Part shown: positions 34,870 through 40,756 of the stretch, piece after piece
Layout: each line of letters opens with the position of its first letter
How positions within the stretch are numbered: position 1 is the stretch's first letter
Origin: an uncultured Prevotellaceae bacterium
GTDB taxonomy: Bacteria; Bacteroidota; Bacteroidia; Bacteroidales; Bacteroidaceae
Length of the DNA: 40,756 nt
Direction: 5' to 3'
Assembly (NCBI GenBank): GCA_902771785.1
Contig: CACXYH010000013.1
Span: forward strand, 1 to 40,756
The notes under the pieces: model-generated
The model's input: the letters and a program-made list of their open reading frames with translations, nothing else
Database searches by the model: none
Told to the model about the DNA's origin: nothing
Position numbers and translations under genes: made by a program

Positions 34870-36924
34870 TCAGAACAAGCTATCGTCCTGCGTGGGAGCC
34901 GCATCCTCCTGCGCAGGCTTTTTGTTTTCGGTTTTTTCCTTCAGTTTTCCCTGGTCGTCGAACAATCCGTAGGTGGTGCGCAGCACGATGAACTCCGTGC
35001 GGCGGTTCAGCTGGTTGCATATCTCCTGCTTCTCCTCGTCGCCCAGTTTCTGGATGAACTCCTCCGTCAGCACGTCGCCCTCCTTCAGCCAGTCGTACTT
35101 CTCCGTCAGCTTGCGCTTGATAACCTTCGGTTTGCCCTTGCCATAGCCCACGGGCGACAGGCGGTCCTTGGCTATGCCGTGGTCGATGAGGTAGTTCACC
35201 ACGCTCTCGGCGCGCCGCTGCGACAGGCGCTCGTTGTATTCCGCCGAACCGCGATAGTCGGTGTGGGCGCTCAGCTCTATGGTCACGTTGGGGTTTTCGT
35301 TGAGCAGCACCACCAGCTCGTCGAGGGCTTCTGCCGACTCAGGACGCAGCGTGGCTTTGTCGAAGTCGTAGAAGATGTTGTTGATGAGCACCGGCGCCGA
35401 AATCGATGCCAGCGGGAATTGCAGCACATACTCTTTCGACTCGCTGGTCGTGTCGACGCGCAGCTGCTCCTTGTGGTTGAGGAAGCCCTTGCAGGTGCCC
35501 AGGAACACGTAGTCGACGTTGGGCTTGATTTCCTGCGTAAACGAGCCGTCGCCCTTGACGCTCAGCTTCAGGTTCGTTCCGTCGTTGCCCACCATGTAGA
35601 CAAGTCCATCCGGCAGCTCGTAGCCGTCCTGCTCGTAGACCCATCCCTTCACCGTCTGTATCACTTCGTATTTCTCAAACGAGTAGATGTGGTCCCATCC
35701 CCTGGCGTCGCCTCGGTTCGATGCGAAGTAGCCTCGATTGTGCAGTCCCTCGAAGGTCATGCCGAAGTCGTCGCCCTGCGAGTTGAGCGGATAGCCCGGA
35801 TGCTCCAGCGTTCCCTGCCTGGTGGCAATATAGATGTCGAGTCCGCCCATTCCCGGGTGTCCGTTGCTCGAGAAGTAGAGGTCGCCATTAGGTCTGAAGG
35901 TGGGAAAGAGCTCGTTGCCCCTTGTGTTGATGCTTTTGCCCAGGTTCTCAATCTCGCCGATGCCCGATGTGGTGAGTCTTGCCCGCCACAGGTCGTAGCC
36001 CCCTTCGCCACCAGGCATGTCAGAGACGAAGTAGAGCCATTCGCCGTCGGGCGACACGGCAGGATGGGCAAACGTCGATAGCGTGTCCTTCGTCAGCTCC
36101 AGCACGCTGGCTTTGCCCCAGGAGGCGTCGCTGCGTGGTGAGGTGGCAATCTGTGCAAAGCGAGGGTAGGAGGGGTCGGTCTTGCATACGGTGAGATACA
36201 TCGTCTTGCCGTCGGGCGAGAAGGAGCATGCCCCTTCGTCCATGTCGGTGTTCAGTTCGCTTTCAATGGCTTCGGGCTTCAGCCACTTGCCCTTGTCGTC
36301 TTTCTGTGAGAAGAAGATGTCGGCATTCTTGGTACCGGTGATGCCGCTCAGCTCGTCGCCCAGAGCCTGGTTGCGAGTGGACGAGAAGAAGAGCTGCTCG
36401 CTGTCGTCGCCTGCCAGCATGGGTGAGTATTCAGCACGTCGCGAGTTGAAGATTTCCTGCTTCTTCACCGTGTAGCCCGAATACTCCTGCTTCCAGTTGG
36501 GAGCCATTCGTGCCGACTTCAGTCCGCTCTCCACGAGCGGGTTGTCGGGCATCGAGTCGAGCAGCGCCTTGAATGTCTTTTCGGCTTCCTTGTAGCTGCC
36601 GTTCTTCAGCAGCATCTGCCCTAAGTGCAGCAGGGCCGTAGAGTCGGCCTGCTTGTAGCGCACGGCATTGTTGTAGGCAGCTATAGCTTTCTGTGTGTAG
36701 TTGATGCGACGGTAGCTGTCGGCCAGTTTCAGCGCTCTTTTTCCGCGCGTGGCCCTATCCTTGGGCGGCGTCTGTGTGTAGGCTTTCTTATACTGGGCTG
36801 CCGCGTCGAAGTATTCTCCCAAGGCATAGAACTTGTCGCCCTTCTTCATGGCTTGGTCAGCTCCGCAAGCCGACAGCAGCAGGGCAACACCTATTATATA
36901 TATATGGCAGAGAATACGTCGCAT
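34870..36924 (-). CDS. porE: PorE-like OmpA-family lipoprotein of the type IX secretion system
   Basis: 684 residues: lipoprotein signal with lipobox LLSAC (Cys20), TPR repeats (about 25-135), a WD40/PD40 beta-propeller (about 160-400; FSPDGKTMYLT, VSPDGEWLYFVSD, FRPNGDLYFSSNG), a carboxypeptidase-regulatory-like domain (about 405-500) and a C-terminal OmpA peptidoglycan-binding domain (INNIFYDFDKATLRPESAEA ... SAHTDYRGSAEYNERLSQRRAES). This is the domain order of PorE (PG1058), which links the T9SS to peptidoglycan. It is third in a PBP-topB-porE gene row. A related OmpA-WD40 protein outside the T9SS is the alternative. Confidence 0.85.
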   Translation of the reverse strand: MRRILCHIYIIGVALLLSACGADQAMKKGDKFYALGEYFDAAAQYKKAYTQTPPKDRATRGKRALKLADSYRRINYTQKAIAAYNNAVRYKQADSTALLHLGQMLLKNGSYKEAEKTFKALLDSMPDNPLVESGLKSARMAPNWKQEYSGYTVKKQEIFNSRRAEYSPMLAGDDSEQLFFSSTRNQALGDELSGITGTKNADIFFSQKDDKGKWLKPEAIESELNTDMDEGACSFSPDGKTMYLTVCKTDPSYPRFAQIATSPRSDASWGKASVLELTKDTLSTFAHPAVSPDGEWLYFVSDMPGGEGGYDLWRARLTTSGIGEIENLGKSINTRGNELFPTFRPNGDLYFSSNGHPGMGGLDIYIATRQGTLEHPGYPLNSQGDDFGMTFEGLHNRGYFASNRGDARGWDHIYSFEKYEVIQTVKGWVYEQDGYELPDGLVYMVGNDGTNLKLSVKGDGSFTQEIKPNVDYVFLGTCKGFLNHKEQLRVDTTSESKEYVLQFPLASISAPVLINNIFYDFDKATLRPESAEALDELVVLLNENPNVTIELSAHTDYRGSAEYNERLSQRRAESVVNYLIDHGIAKDRLSPVGYGKGKPKVIKRKLTEKYDWLKEGDVLTEEFIQKLGDEEKQEICNQLNRRTEFIVLRTTYGLFDDQGKLKEKTENKKPAQEDAAPTQDDSLF

Positions 36925-36952
36925 ACCTTATAATAACGTGCCACTGGCCGAT

Positions 36953-38992
36953 TTATTGCGTGAAGGGCTTGCGATAGGTGCATCCCTCCTTCCAGCGCGA
37001 GCAGCCATAGGCAGTCTTGCCCTTGATGATGTGGCCTTGTCCGCACAGGGGGCAGGGCTTCCCCTCCAGCTCGTCGTCGGTGGCAGCGGGTGCCGGTGCG
37101 GGGGCGTCGGCAGCTTTCTTGCGCGGACTGCGCTTCTTCTTGGGCTTCTCCTCAGGCGCCGGTTCTGCCTCTAAAGGCACGCGCCGGTTGCTCTGGTCGC
37201 CTATCACCTGGTGCACGATGTCGCCCACCTGCTGCTTCAGCTCCTCAATGAATTGCCGTGCGTCGTACTTCTTGGCCTCGATGTCGCGCAGTTTCTTCTC
37301 CCAGATACCCGTCAGCTCGGCACTCTTCAGCAGTTCCTCGCGAATCAGGTCGATGAGCTCCATGCCCGTAGGCGTTGCCACGAGGTTCTTGCGCTCCTTC
37401 TTGATGTAGTGGCGCTTGAAGAGCGTCTCGATGATGGCGGCGCGGGTCGACGGACGTCCTATGCCGTTCTCCTTCAGCGCTGCCCGCAGCGTCTCGTCGT
37501 CTACCAGCTTTCCTGCCGTCTCCATGGCTCGCAGCAGCGTGGCTTCGGTATAGTATTTGGGTGGTGTGGTCCATTTCTCGGTCAGTGTGGGCGTGTGTGG
37601 TCCGCTCTCGCCCTTCTGGAAGGCAGGCAGCGTGCGCTCCTCTTCCTCGGGCTTCTTCTCATCGTCGTCTGTGGTCTGCGCCTCCTTGCTGTAGACGGTG
37701 CGCCATCCTGGGTCGAGAATGGTGCGTCCCGTCACCTTGAACTCCACGTCGTCGACCATGCCCAGCACGGTGGTCTGCGCATACTTGCAGTCGGGATAGA
37801 ATGCGGCAATAAATCGGCGGGCTATCAGGTCGTACACCTTGCGGTGCAGGTCGGCAAGCCCCTGTGGCGGCACCCCGGTGGGAATGATGGCGTGGTGGTC
37901 GGTCACCTTTGTCGAGTCGAACACCTTCTTTGACTTTGTCAGCGGCTTGCCACCCAGTGGTCGCACCAGCTCGGCATAGGGAGACACCCCGCTGAACTTC
38001 GTCTGGAAGAGTCCGTTCATGATTTGCGGGCATTTGGCATATACGTCGTCGCTCAGGAAGGTTGTGTCCACACGCGGGTAGGTGGTCAGCTTCTGCTCGT
38101 ATAGCTGCTGAATGATGTTCAGCGTCATCTCTGCCGAGAAGCCGAACTTCTTGTTGCAGTCCACCTGCAAGGAGGTAAGGTCGTAGAGCGATGGCGGTGT
38201 CTCGCGCCCGTTCTTCTTTTGTACGTCGGCAATGTTGAAGGGCTTGCCCGCAATCAGTTCGAAAGCCTGCTCGCCCTCTTCTTTCGAGTTGAAGCGTCCC
38301 TTGGTGGCTGTAAACGTGGTGTCGCGATAGACCGTGGCCAGCACCCAGTAGGGCTCAGGCTTGAAGTTGTCAATCTCCTTCTGGCGGTTCACGATGAGTG
38401 CCAGCGTGGGCGTCTGCACGCGTCCTATGCTGAGCACCTGCCGGTTCTGTCCGTACTTGATGGTGTAGAGTCTCGTGGCGTTGATGCCCAGCAGCCAGTC
38501 GCCTACGGCCCTCGACAGTCCCGCCATGTAGAGCGACTGATACTCAGACTGGTCTTTCAGCTGTTGGAAGCCTTCGCGGATGGCCTCGTCAGTCATCGAC
38601 GAAATCCATAGTCGCTTGACGGGGCATTTTGCACCCGCCTTCTGCATCACCCATCGCTGAATGAGCTCACCCTCCTGCCCGGCGTCGCCGCAGTTGATGA
38701 TGCCGTCGGCTGCCTGCATCAGCTTCTCGATGGTAGCAAACTGCTTCTTCACACCCTCGTCCTCCTTCAGCCTGATGCCGAACTTCGGTGGAATCATGGG
38801 TAGTGCCGACAGGCTCCATGCCCGCCACATGGGGGTGTAGTCCTCGGGCATCTTCAGCTCGCACAGGTGTCCGAATGTCCACGTCACCTGGTAGCCGTTG
38901 CCCTCCATATAGCCGTCGTGCTGTGCCGTTGCCCCAAGAATGCGGGCAATGTCCTTGGCCACGCTCGGCTTCTCTGCTATACAGACAATCAT
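36953..38992 (-). CDS. topB: Type IA DNA topoisomerase (topoisomerase III-like)
   Basis: 679 residues. N-terminal TOPRIM (MIVCIAEKPSVAKDIARILG; NCGDAGQEGELIQRWV), active-site Tyr305 in LTTYPRVDTTFLSDD, SIGRVQTPTLALIV and the C-terminal GIGRPSTRAAIIETLFKR. It ends in a Lys/Ala-rich linker and a zinc-finger-like CPLCGQGHIIKGKTAYGCSR patch. Chromosomal topB and mobile-element topoisomerases share this form, but the flanking genes here are core genes. It sits 21 bp after the PBP gene and 28 bp before porE. Confidence 0.95.
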   Translation of the reverse strand: MIVCIAEKPSVAKDIARILGATAQHDGYMEGNGYQVTWTFGHLCELKMPEDYTPMWRAWSLSALPMIPPKFGIRLKEDEGVKKQFATIEKLMQAADGIINCGDAGQEGELIQRWVMQKAGAKCPVKRLWISSMTDEAIREGFQQLKDQSEYQSLYMAGLSRAVGDWLLGINATRLYTIKYGQNRQVLSIGRVQTPTLALIVNRQKEIDNFKPEPYWVLATVYRDTTFTATKGRFNSKEEGEQAFELIAGKPFNIADVQKKNGRETPPSLYDLTSLQVDCNKKFGFSAEMTLNIIQQLYEQKLTTYPRVDTTFLSDDVYAKCPQIMNGLFQTKFSGVSPYAELVRPLGGKPLTKSKKVFDSTKVTDHHAIIPTGVPPQGLADLHRKVYDLIARRFIAAFYPDCKYAQTTVLGMVDDVEFKVTGRTILDPGWRTVYSKEAQTTDDDEKKPEEEERTLPAFQKGESGPHTPTLTEKWTTPPKYYTEATLLRAMETAGKLVDDETLRAALKENGIGRPSTRAAIIETLFKRHYIKKERKNLVATPTGMELIDLIREELLKSAELTGIWEKKLRDIEAKKYDARQFIEELKQQVGDIVHQVIGDQSNRRVPLEAEPAPEEKPKKKRSPRKKAADAPAPAPAATDDELEGKPCPLCGQGHIIKGKTAYGCSRWKEGCTYRKPFTQ

Positions 38993-39013
38993 CTCTATAT
39001 TGTTTCTTCTATC

Positions 39014-40144
39014 TTACTTGATCACCTTGTTCTCAATTCTGCGCGCCTTCGCTTCTGATGCGTTCGACAGCTTGCCCTTCAGGTAGCTCTCCATGATGAG
39101 CCCTGCTATGGGGGCAGCCAGGTCGGCACCGAAACCTCCATGCTCTACATAGACGCTGACTGCGATTTTCGCGTTGTTCATGGGTGCAAAGCCGATGAAG
39201 GCAGAATGGTCTGGACCTGCGTTCTCCACCGTACCCGTCTTTCCGCAGATGGGGTACGATGCCTTGATGCCGCGCGCCGTCCCCTTCTCCACAGCGAGCC
39301 TCATGCCCTCAATCACGGGGTTGTAGGCGCTGGGCGTCACGCGTGTCTGGCGTCGCGTCAGGTAGCGGCGGTTCTTTGTGTTCTTATGAATATGAGGCAC
39401 GTAGAACCATCCACGGTTGGCTATCGTCACGGCCAGGTTGCATAGCTGCAGCGGTGTCAGCGTCACGTCGCCCTGTCCCATGCCCGTCACCCAGATAGTC
39501 ATGCCGTCCCATCCGTTGGGGTATCGCCGGTTCAGGTAGTCGGAGCCCGCCAGCAGTCCGCCCTGCTCTCCAGGAATGTCGGTGTGCATAGGTCCTCCCA
39601 GTCCCATGCTCTGCATGTAGCTTCGCCAGGTGGTGATGGCCTCGTCCTTGCTGTCGTACATGTCGGTGTCGTTGATCATCGATGCAAAGTGAACGATGAA
39701 CCACGTGTTGCATGAATAGGCCAGTGCTTCCTTCAGTGTCAGCGGTGAGGAGTGTTTGTGGCAGCGCACGCGCAGGTTGCCGTTTACGAACCCGCTGTCG
39801 CAGGCAAAGGTCGTTTCTTCGCCGACGATGCCCTCTGAGAGCATGGCCAGTGCTTGTGCCGTCTTGAACGTAGAGCCCGGTGCCTGCGGCTTGCCTACGG
39901 CTTGTCGCGTGTCGGGACCTTTAGGCGTGTTAGTAGCCAGACAAAGCACTTCTCCATTCTCGGGGTTGATGGCCACGATGCTGCCCGTCTTTCCTCGCAG
40001 CAGTCGCTGTCCCAGTTGTTGCAGCTGTGGGCGCAGCGTGAGCGTTCCGTCTGTGGGAAGCTCCTGTGCACAGGCTTTCCTGCCGGCTGCCAGCAGGCAG
40101 AGCGCCAGCAGACCGCGTATAATTATTGTTGTTGTTTTCCGCAT
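39014..40144 (-). CDS. Penicillin-binding transpeptidase domain protein
   Basis: 376 residues from MRKTTTIIIRGLLALCLLAA, chosen because a TACCTTTG box ends 8 bp upstream; the 81-codon longer frame would run through it. Signal peptide to about residue 25, then a bare transpeptidase domain: STFK with Ser91, SCN at 144-146 and KTG at 302-304. It lacks the N-terminal dimerisation domain of PBP2/PBP3, so it is about half of their size. Activity is plausible since all three motifs are intact; its place in wall synthesis is unclear. Confidence 0.9.
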   Translation of the reverse strand: MRKTTTIIIRGLLALCLLAAGRKACAQELPTDGTLTLRPQLQQLGQRLLRGKTGSIVAINPENGEVLCLATNTPKGPDTRQAVGKPQAPGSTFKTAQALAMLSEGIVGEETTFACDSGFVNGNLRVRCHKHSSPLTLKEALAYSCNTWFIVHFASMINDTDMYDSKDEAITTWRSYMQSMGLGGPMHTDIPGEQGGLLAGSDYLNRRYPNGWDGMTIWVTGMGQGDVTLTPLQLCNLAVTIANRGWFYVPHIHKNTKNRRYLTRRQTRVTPSAYNPVIEGMRLAVEKGTARGIKASYPICGKTGTVENAGPDHSAFIGFAPMNNAKIAVSVYVEHGGFGADLAAPIAGLIMESYLKGKLSNASEAKARRIENKVIK

Positions 40145-40152
40145 AGCAGCTG

Positions 40153-40160
40153 CAAAGGTA
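40153..40160 (-). promoter_or_regulatory. PBP-topB-porE promoter -7 box
   Basis: Minus-strand TACCTTTG, 8 bp before the chosen ATG. A short near-leaderless mRNA is expected. Confidence 0.65.
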
Positions 40161-40212
40161 GCACTTTTTTTTCGAATAGCACGAAAAAAACTGCGGCAAT
40201 TATCAGCATAAG

Positions 40213-40677
40213 TCAGCTGTTCTTCTTGTAGCTGGCAATTGCCCAGCCGCCTATGCAGAGCCCAATTCCGAGGAGGGCGCCCAGCTGGGGAGCGATGCTC
40301 TCGAAGCTTCCGCCTCGAATGTAGACTGTGCGGATGGCATCGATGAAATAGTGCATGGGGTTGACATAGGTGGTGAGATAGGCCCACTCTGGCATGCTAC
40401 GGGTGGGGGTGAAGAGGCCGCTGAGCAGCAGCATCATAATGACAAAGAACCACATGACGAAGATGGCCTGCTGCATGGTATCGCTGTAGTTAGACACAAT
40501 AAGCCCGAACGACGAGAAGAAGAGCGCCAGCAGCAAGGCAAGCACATAGACCCAGATAAGCGAACCTTGGCAGCCAATGCCATAAATGAGCTGAGCGAGC
40601 AGCAGACACACCGTGATGAGAAGCAAGGCGACAAGCCAGTAGGGCACGAGCTTGGACAGCCTAAATTCCGCAGCACT
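40213..40677 (-). pseudogene. ABC-2 permease, C-terminal part only
   Basis: The frame reads AEFRLSKLVPYWLVALLLIT and continues for about 150 residues with four membrane helices and the NPMHYFIDAIRTVYIRGGSF end typical of YhhJ/YbhR-type ABC-2 permeases, which are about 370-400 residues long. The membrane-domain similarity is already full-strength upstream of the GTG at 40647, and the frame hits a stop at 40678-40680. The N-terminal half is therefore missing. Sequence beyond about 40663 is unrelated and carries a perfect hairpin. Confidence 0.75.
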
Positions 40678-40701
40678 TTAGTTTAACTTTCTTTATAAGT
40701 A

Positions 40702-40726
40702 CCTGAGCAACAAAAAGTTGCTCAGG
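40702..40726. other. Perfect 10-bp hairpin at the end of an inserted sequence
   Basis: CCTGAGCAAC, AAAAA, GTTGCTCAGG: ten perfect base pairs. It lies in the sequence (about 40663-40756) that replaces the N-terminal half of the permease. A minus-strand frame across it (..NPEQLFVAQVLIKKVKLKCC..) ends with a stop at the permease junction. It may be the end of an insertion element or a repeat; the window stops before it can be identified. Confidence 0.5.
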
Positions 40727-40756
40727 ATTTTGCCATGTCAGATTTTTCACTTACCT

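Noticed and set aside
40145-40387. 81-codon N-terminal extension of the PBP
   Set aside because: It lacks a signal peptide and crosses the promoter box at 40153-40160; the inner ATG gives a clean signal peptide.

Overview
The window looks like a chromosome segment from a Prevotella-like member of the Bacteroidota (Bacteroidales). The evidence is the recurrent TAnnTTTG promoter element, two type IX secretion genes (porQ and a porE-like gene), Bacteroidota-specific families (DUF5687, DUF5056, DUF6249, RsmF-type methyltransferase) and the scarcity of Shine-Dalgarno sequences. Most of the 40.8 kb is dense core genome. The unusual material is in the intergenic regions.

Layout. 1-1208: a small XRE regulator, gene debris, a GC-rich 22-bp-periodic repeat array and an inverted-repeat/TA-core element. 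1209-3871: ligA and a B3/B4-domain gene. 3862-7036 (minus): exonuclease, rlmI, tilS. 7160-11731: ftsK, a LolA-like chaperone and a DUF5687 membrane protein. 11848-12245: tRNA-Lys x2, Thr and Gly. 12468-14692: rplU-rpmA, a patatin and trmD. 14740-14931: a nine-unit 22-bp array. 15040-17249 (minus): a BlaI/M56 (BlaR1-like) pair. 17448-20480 (minus): pgk, then porQ-cmk. 20620-23101: tonB, polyprenyl synthase, tatD. 23199: tRNA-Ser. 23420-25212 (minus): a four-gene operon of an unrecognised protein, a WbuC-like cupin, a zinc ribbon and a GNAT acetyltransferase. 25381: GH29 fucosidase. 27221-29951: ExbB, a membrane protein, ExbD x2 and an Lrp-family regulator. 29979-32429 (minus): rsmF-thyA-folA. 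32513-32940: a second inverted-repeat/TA-core element and a second dyad array. 33024-34852: DUF6249, PspC, ECF sigma, DUF5056. 34870-40144 (minus): a penicillin-binding protein, topB and porE. 40213-40677: the C-terminal half of an ABC-2 permease, truncated next to a perfect hairpin.

The most interesting observation is a family of intergenic arrays built on an exact 22-bp pitch. In the arrays at 14.7 kb and 32.8 kb, most units are a short dyad of about 5+5 bp around a 5-nt centre. The stem sequences differ between units but pairing is often kept, including a compensatory change. The two arrays share one identical 16-bp unit in register. A third 22-bp-periodic array, mostly without dyads, lies at 0.7 kb. 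Two of the three arrays sit beside a second structure: long, nearly perfect inverted repeats made of 7-8 bp direct repeats, flanking a TATATA core, with a shared 11-mer AAAGTGAGGGT. I recognise no described element with this combination, although short tandem repeats do occur in related genomes, so novelty needs a database search.
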